DNA of 64,000 nt, taken from the NCBI RefSeq assembly GCF_000317695.1, contig NC_019771.1, positions 930,001 through 994,000 on the forward strand, written 5' to 3'. Positions within the stretch are counted from its first letter, which is position 1. Each line of letters opens with the position of its first letter. Source of the stretch: Anabaena cylindrica PCC 7122. Its GTDB lineage: Bacteria > Cyanobacteriota > Cyanobacteriia > Cyanobacteriales > Nostocaceae. Below, piece by piece: positions 34,851 to 43,830 of this stretch. The notes below the pieces were generated by a model, which did no database searches, had not been told where the DNA came from, and saw only the letters and a program-made list of their open reading frames with translations. The position numbers and the translations under genes are program-made.

Positions 34851-35011
34851 AAGTGCTGAGTAGAGAGTGCTGAGTAAAAAAGTGAAATTAATTGCACGGA
34901 TTCAACGTCCTGCTATTGCTGGCTTTAAGCGCAGCTATGCCACCATTGACAGTAAACTATTATGGAAAATGGGAATGGCAAAGTTATAAATAACTCAGCA
35001 CTCAGCACTTT
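34851..35011. repeat. inverted-repeat-bounded segment with a 40-codon ORF
   Basis: AGTGCTGAGT copies at 34852-34861 and 34866-34875 face ACTCAGCACTCAGCACT at 34992-35009, giving a roughly 160-bp unit with inverted ends. Between them GTG 34867 to TAA 34989 encodes a basic 40-aa peptide (LIARIQRPAIAGFKRSYATI in part). The peptide reads like a protein fragment, but no family was recognised. It could be a repeat element that captured a gene fragment. The remainder of the gap up to 35256 shows nothing. Confidence 0.35.
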
Positions 35012-35256
35012 TAAATAGGTTGGTAATTGTCTGTAAAGAATGTTTAAACAATTACCCACTTAGTATTATTTTTCAACATCCCAACTATTTCAGCAAAAAA
35101 AGTTAAAATTTTTACCAAACAACCACAGATTACAGGATTTAGTAATCCTCAATCATTCGTAGATTCACAAATCAAATAGCATAGCTATAAATGGTATTTC
35201 TATTTGATTTTTAAATCTCGATTAACACAATTTAGTGCTGATTATGAAATTATTTG

Positions 35257-35616
35257 ATGAATATTAACCGTATTACTATGATGATTTCTCAAAATTGGGG
35301 TGGACAGGAAATGATTTCAACAGCAGTCGAAGCTAAAATAAGTAGATTAGAATCAATTGTTGAGCAAATCGGTGAAGCGGTACTTTCTACTACTGAGACA
35401 ATTGATAGTCTTGCTCAAAGAGTAGATGCGCTGAGTTTGCAAGTGGAGGCTCAAGGGAAACAAGTACAGCAGCAAGGTTATCAAATTTTTGCTTTGTGTG
35501 ATGCTGTACAAAGTCTGGCTGAGTCTCAAAAAGATTCACTCCAAGAAATTAGTCAATTGACACAAACTGTAAATAAAATTGTGTCTTTGCTACAAAGTGT
35601 AGATGAAGAAACGTAA
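35257..35616 (+). CDS. coiled-coil protein of unknown function
   Basis: The roughly 119-aa product is nearly all helix with heptad hydrophobics (EAKISRLESIVEQIGEAVLS; QRVDALSLQVEAQGKQVQQQ; EISQLTQTVNKIVSLLQSVD). Starts at 35257, 35278 or 35311 are possible; the last has an AGGA site close to it and would remove 18 weak N-terminal residues. No named family. It converges on surE with a 9-base gap. Confidence 0.6.
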   Translation: MNINRITMMISQNWGGQEMISTAVEAKISRLESIVEQIGEAVLSTTETIDSLAQRVDALSLQVEAQGKQVQQQGYQIFALCDAVQSLAESQKDSLQEISQLTQTVNKIVSLLQSVDEET

Positions 35617-35625
35617 ACTTTTAAA

Positions 35626-36306
35626 TCAAACCTTTAACTGAGTAATTGCTATATTTCCAGAAAAACACACATCCACATCACTACCTAGAGTTCTACTGCG
35701 TTTACCATATTCCCCTACATAATAAAAATTATCACCTTCTATCCGGTAATTAACAGGTAAAGGTTTGGTGCAAGGTTGACAAAATATCACCTCAGGATCT
35801 GGACTATCTGGTAAAAGATGGGGCAAATTTACATTCCAAAAACTGCCAGGTTCTAAAGGACGTGGGAGTAAATCAGCCAAAATTGCTGATGTCCATTTAG
35901 CAGCTAATTCCCAATCATAATTAAGCTTGGCTTTGCGATATTGGGAAATAGCGATTCCGGGAATACCGTGCATTGCAGCTTCTCTGACAGCAGCGACAGT
36001 ACCAGATATATAAGCATCAACTCCCAAATTTCCTCCAGCATTAATACCTGAGAGGACATATTTGACATTTTTATCTATTTGTGTTATTGCAATTCTCACA
36101 CAATCAGCGGGAGTTCCGTTAATAGCATATTCAACTTCAGAACGACGTTGTAGATTAATGGGACTAGTAGTTGTAACTTGATGTCCGCAGCCTGACTGAT
36201 GTTCTTGCGGTGCAGCAATAATTACGTTTTTCCCTTTTACAGCTTTGAGTAAGGCTTGGATACCAGGTGCGTCGATGCCGTCGTCGTTAGTTAAGATTAT
36301 GGTCAT
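35626..36306 (-). CDS. surE: 5'/3'-nucleotidase SurE
   Basis: The 226-aa protein is a SurE phosphatase that dephosphorylates nucleoside monophosphates and short polyphosphates. The metal-binding N-terminus TNDDGIDAPGIQAL is intact, followed by APQEHQSGCGHQVT, YAINGTPADCVRIAI and the family signature LSGINAGGNLGVDAYISGTV. It is slightly shorter than the roughly 250-aa enzymes. It appears to be a single-gene unit. Confidence 0.95.
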   Translation of the reverse strand: MTIILTNDDGIDAPGIQALLKAVKGKNVIIAAPQEHQSGCGHQVTTTSPINLQRRSEVEYAINGTPADCVRIAITQIDKNVKYVLSGINAGGNLGVDAYISGTVAAVREAAMHGIPGIAISQYRKAKLNYDWELAAKWTSAILADLLPRPLEPGSFWNVNLPHLLPDSPDPEVIFCQPCTKPLPVNYRIEGDNFYYVGEYGKRSRTLGSDVDVCFSGNIAITQLKV

Positions 36307-36317
36307 TATTGTATTTG

Positions 36318-36368
36318 TTAACGCAGAGGAACGCGGAGGTTAGCGCAGAGTTACGCAGAGGTTTTTTG
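36318..36368. repeat. ACGCAGAG-type short repeat upstream of surE
   Basis: Repeated units of the form ACGCAGAGG, ACGCGGAGG, GCGCAGAG and ACGCAGAGG are arrayed just before the surE start. This is the same class of filler found in many Nostocales intergenic regions. It may lie within the surE leader. Confidence 0.55.
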
Positions 36369-36480
36369 TTAGTTTTCGTTGGTGGACTCAAGCGGCTTAG
36401 AATTAATTATCTATAGATAAGATGCTTTTGGTATAGGTTCTGTAGTATTTTGATTGCAATACTGTCTTAGGATTCATCCA

Positions 36481-37212
36481 ATGAAACAGCTATTCAAGCA
36501 ATTATTTAGTATGCAAAAATACTTTGTTCGCCTCATTTTACCCTTAATGGTGATGATGATGGCAACTTCTCTGTTTGCTGTACCAGCTTTGGCTACAGGT
36601 GTGTATCAAATACCTAACCTGACCCCGGATACCTGGATTATAGATCAAGGTGACGTTATTAGCCGTTTCAATGAAGGTCAAATTAGTGGCGCTTTCAAGG
36701 AATTGGCAAAGGATACTGGTAATGAAGTTAGAATCGTCACTGTTCACCGTCTTGACTATGGGGAAACGCCAGAAAGTTTTGCTAAAGGACTATTTGAAAA
36801 ATGGTTTCCTACCCCAGAAGCGCAAACAAATCAATCTTTATTGGTGATTGATACTGTTACTAATAACGCGGCTATGATTAGCGGGGATCAAGTCAAGTCT
36901 ACTCTGACTGACTCTATAGCTTATAGTGTCGCTGAGGAAACCTTGGGTGTTCCATTACGAAATGGTAATAAATATAACCAAGCTTTTATTGATGTGAGCG
37001 ATCGCTTGGTTGCTGTCATCTCTGGTCAACCAGATCCAGGCCCTCCAAAAGTAGTAGAAACTATACAGGTAGAAGGTACATTTACAAAAGCTGAAGATAC
37101 TGATCAAGGTAATGCTACAGCTTGGGTTGTGGGATTATTAATTGCTGCCACTGTGATCCCAATGGCTACTTACTACATCTATCAAATCAATCAGCCATCA
37201 AATGAGGCATAG
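36481..37212 (+). CDS. TPM-domain protein (Psb32/TLP18.3-like)
   Basis: The 243-aa protein has an N-terminal signal sequence (LILPLMVMMMATSLFAVPAL, cleavage near ALA-T), a TPM domain (WIIDQGDVISRFNEGQISGA; EVRIVTVHRLDYGETPESFA; QSLLVIDTVTNNAAMISG) and one C-terminal transmembrane helix (AWVVGLLIAATVIPMATYYI). That layout matches cyanobacterial Psb32 and plant TLP18.3, lumen-facing proteins linked to photosystem II repair. ATG 36481 is preferred over a TTG at 36454 because of an upstream AGGA. A phosphatase role is debated. Confidence 0.85.
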   Translation: MKQLFKQLFSMQKYFVRLILPLMVMMMATSLFAVPALATGVYQIPNLTPDTWIIDQGDVISRFNEGQISGAFKELAKDTGNEVRIVTVHRLDYGETPESFAKGLFEKWFPTPEAQTNQSLLVIDTVTNNAAMISGDQVKSTLTDSIAYSVAEETLGVPLRNGNKYNQAFIDVSDRLVAVISGQPDPGPPKVVETIQVEGTFTKAEDTDQGNATAWVVGLLIAATVIPMATYYIYQINQPSNEA

Positions 37213-37271
37213 GTAATTGGGGATTGGGGATTGGATTCCAACTCTAACCAATTACCCATTCCTCATGTTAA

Positions 37272-37290
37272 GTACGGAATATAGACGTAC
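37272..37290. promoter_or_regulatory. possible operator of the DUF1778/GNAT pair
   Basis: GTACG (37272-37276) and CGTAC (37286-37290) form an inverted repeat with a 9-base spacer, 30 bases before the antitoxin ATG. Such antitoxins usually repress their own promoter, so this is a candidate binding site. It is short and could be chance. Confidence 0.3.
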
Positions 37291-37320
37291 AATAAGGGAA
37301 AGTGGAGATCAATCAAATTC

Positions 37321-37617
37321 ATGTTGAATACTGAACAATCTCAAACAGCCAAAAAAGAACGCTTAGAAGCTCGTTTAACCTCTGAGCAAAAGGAACTCTT
37401 ACAACGAGCAGCGGAAATTGAAGGAACAACTTTGACTGACTTTGTAGTCAGAAGCGCCCAAGCTCAAGCCCGTCGAGTGATTGAAGAACATACTCGCATT
37501 AAGTTAAGTTTAGAAGATTCTCAAGCATTTGTGGCATCACTTCTTAATCCCCCTGAACCTAATCAGCGGATGATGAAAGCTGCTGCTGAATACAAACAAG
37601 CAATGGAATTAGAATGA
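37321..37617 (+). CDS. DUF1778 family antitoxin (TacA-like)
   Basis: The 98-aa protein has the ribbon-helix-helix N-terminus of DUF1778 antitoxins (KKERLEARLTSEQKELLQRA; LTDFVVRSAQAQARRVIEEH). The C-terminal tail (SLLNPPEPNQRMMKAAAEY) is what normally wraps the toxin. It overlaps the following GNAT toxin gene by 4 bases (ATGA), indicating translational coupling. It probably represses its own operon. Confidence 0.88.
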   Translation: MLNTEQSQTAKKERLEARLTSEQKELLQRAAEIEGTTLTDFVVRSAQAQARRVIEEHTRIKLSLEDSQAFVASLLNPPEPNQRMMKAAAEYKQAMELE

Positions 37618-38126
37618 CAGTTCCTAGCTTTAACTACATTATTGAACCGCTCAGTTCTGAACACAACCGAGATGATTTTTGTTGTGGGATAGAAGCACTT
37701 GACCTTTATTTAAAAAAGCAAGCTAGACAAGATTTGCTCCGCTTTTTGACAGCAGTTTTTATTTTGCAGGATTTGCAACAACAACGTATTGCTGGTTATT
37801 ATACCTTGGCTGCAACTGCCATTGAGTTAACTGATTTACCTAATGATATTATCCGAAAACTGCCCAAATATCCCTTACTTCCAGCTACATTACTGGGAAG
37901 ATTGGCAATTGATAAATATTATCAAGGTCAGGGTTTAGGTACTTTTCTGTTATTTGATGCTTTACACCGCAGCAAAAATAATGAAGTGGCTTCAATGGCG
38001 ATTGTGGTAGATGCTAAAAATGAACAGGTTCAGGCATTTTACGAATATCATCAGTTTACCCCGTTTCCAAGCCAACCCCTAAGACTCTATCTACCAATGG
38101 CGACTATTTTTAAGATGTTGGCATGA
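37614..38126 (+). CDS. GNAT toxin (TacT/AtaT-like)
   Basis: The 170-aa acetyltransferase is the toxin partner of the DUF1778 antitoxin. Relatives block translation by acetylating the amino group of charged tRNA. It shows the family entry (LSSEHNRDDFCCGIEALDLY), the acetyl-CoA loop (LGRLAIDKYYQGQGLGTFLL) and the late tyrosine motif (AFYEYHQFTPFP). All core elements are intact, so it could be active. Confidence 0.88.
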   Translation: MTVPSFNYIIEPLSSEHNRDDFCCGIEALDLYLKKQARQDLLRFLTAVFILQDLQQQRIAGYYTLAATAIELTDLPNDIIRKLPKYPLLPATLLGRLAIDKYYQGQGLGTFLLFDALHRSKNNEVASMAIVVDAKNEQVQAFYEYHQFTPFPSQPLRLYLPMATIFKMLA

Positions 38127-38190
38127 TTGGAGGCTGTGAACAGTAACCAGAGATTGCTGATAACTGTCCCTAAACCTCAATCTCCAGTCC

Positions 38191-38574
38191 CTAATCCTGT
38201 ACGTATTCCTTTCCGTTCACCAAGGCAAATTCAGCGCGGACAAATTCCCGTCCCAGATAAGCCGCATGGTCGAACATAGTTATCGGACAGGGTTCAGTTT
38301 CTTCAAAAATCTTCACACACAATTCTTTTGCTGTTCGCGCAGAATATACCGTGGTGTGAATTCTCTCTACTTTTCCCCGTGCTGGAATTACCTGACCTGT
38401 TTCAGGATCTACTGCTAAACCACGTTCATCAATCACATTTGTAAAATGCTTGGCATAAATTAACCTCGCATTTTCATCCACATAAATAATGAAATATCCA
38501 GCAGGATCAAGGTCAATATGACGCTGAGAAAGTTTATTATCAATTGCGGCTAAATCATCAACTATTAAATCCAT
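38191..38574 (-). CDS. DUF4346 family protein
   Basis: The 127-aa protein matches DUF4346, a domain found alone in cyanobacteria and attached to pterin-binding (dihydropteroate synthase-like) proteins in archaea. Conserved phrases are DPAGYFIIYVDENARLIYAK and TAKELCVKIFEETEPCPIT, then FDHAAYLGREFVRAEFAL. No enzymatic role is known to me. Transcribed alone. Confidence 0.8.
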   Translation of the reverse strand: MDLIVDDLAAIDNKLSQRHIDLDPAGYFIIYVDENARLIYAKHFTNVIDERGLAVDPETGQVIPARGKVERIHTTVYSARTAKELCVKIFEETEPCPITMFDHAAYLGREFVRAEFALVNGKEYVQD

Positions 38575-38679
38575 ACCAATTCTAAAAAGAGAACTTATTT
38601 CAACAGTTTTTTACATTACATTTCCAGTGTAATTCTTAAGCTACCTTTTCCTTAAAAATTACAAGCTGGAACTATATTT

Positions 38680-39864
38680 TTATTCTGGACTCTTGGCAGC
38701 AAAAGGTAACTCTGCATTCATGGCCTTCATTTCTTCTGCTTCCATTTGATTCACCTCCAGGATATAGGGGCGCAGTATTTGCCCCAAACGATTGTTGTAA
38801 AAGCGGTGGAGACTATAATTTGGTTTAGCTGGAAAACCGCGCCGTTTCTTGTGTCTACCCCCTGCACCAGGGTCAAAAGATTGGATGCCATGAGCGATCG
38901 CCCATTCAATCGGTGCATAATAGCAAGCATCAAAATGTAAGCAATCTATGTCTTGAAAACTCCCCCAATATCGCCCATATAGTTTATCATCCTTAAATAA
39001 ACAAAATGACATCCCCACTGGTTGGCGATCATCTTGTTCACTATAGGCGGCAAAAAACGCCACCCGATGGCGATAATTAGTATATAACTGCTCAAAAAAT
39101 CGCTTTGTGAGATACTTGCTACCCCACCAACCAAACTTATCGCAGGTATCAGCATAAAAATCATACATCAACGGAAACAGCGACTTCGGAATTTCTTCAC
39201 CAGTCAATGCTTGCAGACGTAAACCTGCTTTATCTACAGCTTTGCGTTCCCGCTTAATATTCCGCCGTTGATTAGCATTGAACACTCCCAAATAATCATC
39301 AAAAGTTTTAAATTCAGAATTTTCCCAAATATAGCTATGGTGCAACCAGGGCGTAAAACCTTGACGTTCTAACACAGGTCGCCATTGGGGATCAACATAG
39401 AGAAAATGACAGCCAGAAATGCCATTTCTCAGGCAAAAAGAGTCAATTTCATGCAACATCATTGCCGTGATTTCCTCTTCATCCTCCCCAGGTGCAATTA
39501 AAAAGCGATAGCCTTCCGCAGGAGTAAAGGGTGCCATTCCCAAAAGTTTCGGATAATATTCTACCCCAATGCGAGAAGCTAACTCTGCCCACTGATGATC
39601 AAAGACAAATTCGCCCTGACTATGCCCTTTCAGGTAAAGTGGAGCAGCAGCAACCAAGCTTCTATCTCGCCACAATGTCAGGTGATTTGGCAACCAACCT
39701 GCATTTGCCGTAGCACTGTGGGAGGTTTCCATATTATTCAGCCACTCCCACTCTAAAAAAGGGGTTTGCAGTGGCATAGCCAAATCATCCCAGGCTGCTT
39801 GGGGAACTTCGGCAATTTTGTTAGTCCAAACGACAGAATAGTTGGGTTTGAGTTGTTTTACCAT
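38680..39864 (-). CDS. FemAB-like GNAT acyltransferase (DUF482 type)
   Basis: The 394-aa protein is a two-lobed GNAT fold of the peptidogalycan/DUF482 group, which shares the FemAB aminoacyl-transferase architecture. Recognisable segments are TPFLEWEWLNNMETS, the LGVFNANQRRNIKRERKAVD linker, YGRYWGSFQDIDCLHFDACY and FDPGAGGRHKKRRGFPAKPN. The substrate (cell wall precursor or other amine) is unknown. No membrane helices. Confidence 0.82.
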   Translation of the reverse strand: MVKQLKPNYSVVWTNKIAEVPQAAWDDLAMPLQTPFLEWEWLNNMETSHSATANAGWLPNHLTLWRDRSLVAAAPLYLKGHSQGEFVFDHQWAELASRIGVEYYPKLLGMAPFTPAEGYRFLIAPGEDEEEITAMMLHEIDSFCLRNGISGCHFLYVDPQWRPVLERQGFTPWLHHSYIWENSEFKTFDDYLGVFNANQRRNIKRERKAVDKAGLRLQALTGEEIPKSLFPLMYDFYADTCDKFGWWGSKYLTKRFFEQLYTNYRHRVAFFAAYSEQDDRQPVGMSFCLFKDDKLYGRYWGSFQDIDCLHFDACYYAPIEWAIAHGIQSFDPGAGGRHKKRRGFPAKPNYSLHRFYNNRLGQILRPYILEVNQMEAEEMKAMNAELPFAAKSPE

Positions 39865-40593
39865 CGTGTGGGTTTAAATATCTACTTTGAATATCTAAGG
39901 AGTTAGCTAAAGCTTTTTTTAGCGTAATCCATCACACTGATTGTTGCAGAACTCTAAACTTCTCGGAGTTTGTAACTAACCAGCATTTAACAACCTGGTT
40001 GTGGACAGGATTTAACCGGATTGAGGTTTTCAGAACTCGAAAACACTATATGAACTAGCTGAGGAGATTTATTTTTTTCTCTGTTGCAGCAGTATTGGAC
40101 GTAATACTGCAAGTGTTGTACCGTAGGCATAAAGCATAACAACACCAAATAGAACGGCATCAGAGACAGCAATTTGTTTTTCCAGGTGTGTTTTGTCAGT
40201 CCCTGAGTTAAACCGAGCAGGTGATTTCGCCTCAAATCAACTATCTTGCCATCTGCACTTGTGGCCAAAACTACTCTGTATGAGGAATATATTGAACCAT
40301 TTAGTTGGTTTAATAATTTTGATCTTTCTCTTCTCAGTGTGTTGATTTTATAAAAATCCCTGCATACAAGAAAATGTTGGTTAATTTCATACCTGGATGG
40401 ATATGCCACACAAATCATTATTAAATCTACTTAATCAGAGTTTTGGTATATCAAGTTTCTTTTTAGCAAATCACAGTTTGATATTTTCTAAAAGTTACAA
40501 TAAAGTTTTCATAAACTAATACAATGTCTCATTTAGCCGATCTAATTACATATCTTTTTTGTTGTGGTTTGCAGATGCGAAGTGAGACAATAG
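39865..40593. other. long gap, at most one doubtful ORF
   Basis: 729 bases between divergent genes. The minus strand has a 143-codon frame (39987-40418) with a basic first half (NTLRRERSKLLNQLN) and one hydrophobic stretch (LSLMPFYLVLLCFMP). It has no recognised family and no clear ribosome site, and its composition looks non-coding in places. I treat it as a possible decayed gene, not a firm CDS. The histidine kinase promoter should lie near 40500-40590. Confidence 0.3.
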
Positions 40594-42594
40594 ATGCCTA
40601 ATTTTCAATCATCCTTCCGGCGGATTTTAGTAACCAAAATATTGCTGCTATTTGTCCCAGTTTTATTAATCGGGGAGATGGCTGCACTGAATAAAGCACG
40701 TTCTAGCCTCTTGAATACTGCTCGGCAAAACTTAACAGAAAGTGCTATCCATAAAGGGGAAAAAATTACTGATGCGATCGCAGCACTAAAAACTAATTTA
40801 CTGAGTGCTAGTCAAACAAGAGTGATTCAGTCTGGTTCATCAACTCCAGCCCAAAAATTTCTCACACAGTTAGCGCAACAATTACCAACCCAAATTGATT
40901 GTATTCAACTCAAGCATATCCAAAGAGCCGAAATTATTGCTAGTAGTTGTGGTGATAAAACCATTGAGCAATTGCCATTATCTTTTAATAACGATGAAGT
41001 TAAAATCACAGCTATTTTACCACCAAAACCAGGCACAACTGGTAAACGAAATCACCAAAATCAACTGCAATTAGTTTTATCAGTTCCAGTTTATAATAAA
41101 CGAGGAAATTTAGCTTACGCCTTAATTCTTCAGACTACATTACACCAACAAATTGAAAATAAAACAGGCTCTTTGATAGGTTCTTTAGTAGTCATTGCTG
41201 AAGACGGTACTATTTTAGCACACCCATCTTTAGAAAGAGTGGGAACTAATATTAAAAATTACTCAGATGCTGAAGAACTACAAAGTTTAGTGAAAAATGC
41301 TATTAAGGGAAATAATGATTCAATCAAGCTGAATTTACAAAAAAATAAGGAATCAATTGCCGGTTATACAGCGATTCCTAATCCCCTAACACAACAGCAG
41401 CAACAAAAATGGATTATTTTAGCTGTTGCTAGTGTCCAAGATGCATTGTATGGATTAGAAGAAATTAAACTTATCCTTATTGTCTTAACAGTTGGTTTAA
41501 TTGGCACTACTTTATTGGCATCTTTTTATTTAGCTCCCTATTTAGCTGGGCCTGTAGAAGAACTTAGAGACTATGCTTTAAATATTCACAGTCACCACGC
41601 TGCCCAACCAATTCCCCGTAACTTTAAAATCCGGGAGTTTAATCAACTGGCTCAAGCGTTAGATCAAATGGTTGAAAGACTCAAAGCTTGGGCAGAAGAA
41701 TTAGAAATAGCCTGGAAAGAAGCCAAATCAGCCAACCAAGTTAAAAGTCAATTTTTAGCGACAACTTCCCATGAATTAAGAAACCCATTGCATATTATTA
41801 TTAACTGTGTTCGCTTAGTTAGAGATGATTTGTGTGATAGTCGTGAAGAAGAATTAGAATTTCTCAAACGAGCTGATGATACGGCAATTCATTTGTTAGG
41901 TATTATTAATGACTTACTCGATATTTCTAAAATTGAAGCAGGTAAACTTTCAGTTGTGACAGCACCTCTGGAATTGCGGCAATTATTACTAGAGGTGATT
42001 AATTTACAATCACTTAATGTGCAGCAAAAGGGATTACAATTAAAATGTGAGCTAGGTAATGAACTGTTACCAGTGAAGGCAGATAAAGGAAAACTCAAAC
42101 AAGTTCTCATTAATATTATTGGTAATGCTACTAAATTCACAGACCAGGGTAGCATCATAATTAGTACTGATATTCAGCAGATTAATGGCAGCTTTTATGT
42201 GATAGTTTCAGTGAAAGATACAGGTATAGGTATTGATCCTGAACAGCAGCATAAACTATTCCGTCCCTTTGTAATGGTAGGTGGCACAAGCGCACGGAAG
42301 TTTGAAGGTACTGGATTAGGATTGGCGATTTCTCGGAATTTAATCGAATTGATGGGAGGAAAAATTACTTTGGAAAGTTTGGGTTCTCTCCAAGGTACAA
42401 CTGTGCAAATTATCTTACCTTTAATTGATATATCTCTATTACCGAACTCCGATAAAAAGGGAGATTTAGGTAATAATGAACTGAAAGGAAACAGTTATTC
42501 TAACTTGCAGGAAGATCAATCTGTAAATATTTATTCTTCTTCAAAGGGAGAGATGAATACAACGCCAGATATACAACATATAGCTATTAAATAA
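40594..42594 (+). CDS. membrane sensor histidine kinase
   Basis: The 666-aa protein has an N-terminal helix (ILLLFVPVLLIGEMAAL), an extracytoplasmic Cache-like sensing region (to about residue 290; GSLVVIAEDGTILAHPSLER) and a second helix (LILIVLTVGLIGTTLLASFY). A HAMP segment follows (residues about 318-372). The HisKA phosphoacceptor His is near residue 392 (TSHELRNPLHIIIN), and the HATPase domain has N-box NIIGNATKF, G1 KDTGIGIDP and G2 EGTGLGLAISRNL. No receiver domain follows and no response regulator gene is adjacent, so it is an orphan kinase. The signal is unknown. Confidence 0.92.
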   Translation: MPNFQSSFRRILVTKILLLFVPVLLIGEMAALNKARSSLLNTARQNLTESAIHKGEKITDAIAALKTNLLSASQTRVIQSGSSTPAQKFLTQLAQQLPTQIDCIQLKHIQRAEIIASSCGDKTIEQLPLSFNNDEVKITAILPPKPGTTGKRNHQNQLQLVLSVPVYNKRGNLAYALILQTTLHQQIENKTGSLIGSLVVIAEDGTILAHPSLERVGTNIKNYSDAEELQSLVKNAIKGNNDSIKLNLQKNKESIAGYTAIPNPLTQQQQQKWIILAVASVQDALYGLEEIKLILIVLTVGLIGTTLLASFYLAPYLAGPVEELRDYALNIHSHHAAQPIPRNFKIREFNQLAQALDQMVERLKAWAEELEIAWKEAKSANQVKSQFLATTSHELRNPLHIIINCVRLVRDDLCDSREEELEFLKRADDTAIHLLGIINDLLDISKIEAGKLSVVTAPLELRQLLLEVINLQSLNVQQKGLQLKCELGNELLPVKADKGKLKQVLINIIGNATKFTDQGSIIISTDIQQINGSFYVIVSVKDTGIGIDPEQQHKLFRPFVMVGGTSARKFEGTGLGLAISRNLIELMGGKITLESLGSLQGTTVQIILPLIDISLLPNSDKKGDLGNNELKGNSYSNLQEDQSVNIYSSSKGEMNTTPDIQHIAIK

Positions 42595-42596
42595 GG

Positions 42597-42625
42597 CTAG
42601 GAGTCAGGAGTCAGGAGTCAGGAAG
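42597..42625. repeat. GGAGTCA tandem repeat after the histidine kinase
   Basis: Three to four copies of the heptamer AGGAGTC lie directly after the stop codon. It is the same family as the array at 57520-57560. A typical heterocystous STRR. Confidence 0.7.
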
Positions 42626-42774
42626 AAGAATTAGAAGGAGATCAGAATATTCTCAAATCTGGGTAAATGAACGGTAAATGAATGCTTTCATCGCTTATTT
42701 CTTGCACCTTCTCCAACTTTTTCAGCCTGAAACTGTTGATATATCTATGTTTTAGGTTTATTATTAAGCAAACC

Positions 42775-43830
42775 CTAATTAGGAATTATGTTGATAGTTT
42801 TGCCGCCTTGCTTCAGAGATTTTGTCAAAGCGGTGAGAATTTCTACTAACTCTCTACCTACCCAACCAGAGGAAACCTGTGAAGGTGTATTGTGGAGAAT
42901 AGAGGTTATAAAGCGATCGCATACTCGTCCCAATGGTTCACCTTTTTCTAGTTCCAGTACTTCCTGGTATTGATTCACTGGGATAAATTTATGCCCCTGT
43001 TGCTCAAACTCCCCATGTAACAGGGTTAAAGGTGATGAAGGAGACATTTCATCAAAAATCAAACTTCCTTTGCTACCGACAATCCCTAACCGTCTCTGTT
43101 TATCAGGATTCAGCCAGCAGAGGTGAATATATGCTTGAAAATTATCTGGATAAGTCAGCGTTACCCAAACCAAATCAGCTAAACCTTGGGTTTCAGGTAA
43201 TGTAGTTTTTCCTACTATTTCCCCAGTCTCCTGTAACCAAACTGTACCCGTTGCTTGCACTTTCACAGGTAACTTACCTAACCAAGTGTTAAAGATGGCT
43301 ATATCATGAATAGCTAAATCCCACAGTGCATCAACATCTTGCCGAACTGGCCCCAAATGGGTGCGGGTAGCATAGCCATAACGTAAATCGCCTAACTGAC
43401 CAGCTTGAACTACAGTTTGACCTTTTTGTACTGCTGGGTGAAATAAATAAGTGTGGTCAACCATGAGTATCAATTGCTGATGTTCAGCTAATTGACAAAG
43501 TTTTCGGCATTCTTCTGGGTCAAGAGTGATGGGTTTTTCTGCTAAAACATGATATCCATGTTGGAGAGAGTCGTTAATTAAGGCATAGTGAGTATTAGCT
43601 GGAGTTGCGATCGCAACTGCTGTTAGTCCAGCTATCTCCTTCGCGTGCTGCCAGTCGGTTGTTAATAATATATTTTCATCTAAATTAAACTGTTCTTTTA
43701 TAACCATCAATCGTTCTAAATGCGGGTCTACAACCGCCACCACACTCACTTGGGGATGTGACAGAAAATTTCTGAGCAAATGCACTCCCCAACGTCCAAC
43801 ACCGATAACTGCAAGTTTAATTTTAGTCAT
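42775..43830 (-). CDS. Gfo/Idh/MocA family oxidoreductase
   Basis: The 351-aa NAD(P)-dependent dehydrogenase starts with the dinucleotide motif VIGVGRWGVHLLRNF and has the family EKP signature (HVLAEKPITLDPEECRKLCQ). The second-domain residues include YATRTHLGPVRQDVDALWDL and HDIAIFNTWLG. Family members act on sugars, UDP-sugars or inositol; the substrate here is not known. It overlaps the end of the upstream RNase III gene by 8 bases on the same strand, so the two are cotranscribed. Confidence 0.9.
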   Translation of the reverse strand: MTKIKLAVIGVGRWGVHLLRNFLSHPQVSVVAVVDPHLERLMVIKEQFNLDENILLTTDWQHAKEIAGLTAVAIATPANTHYALINDSLQHGYHVLAEKPITLDPEECRKLCQLAEHQQLILMVDHTYLFHPAVQKGQTVVQAGQLGDLRYGYATRTHLGPVRQDVDALWDLAIHDIAIFNTWLGKLPVKVQATGTVWLQETGEIVGKTTLPETQGLADLVWVTLTYPDNFQAYIHLCWLNPDKQRRLGIVGSKGSLIFDEMSPSSPLTLLHGEFEQQGHKFIPVNQYQEVLELEKGEPLGRVCDRFITSILHNTPSQVSSGWVGRELVEILTALTKSLKQGGKTINIIPN

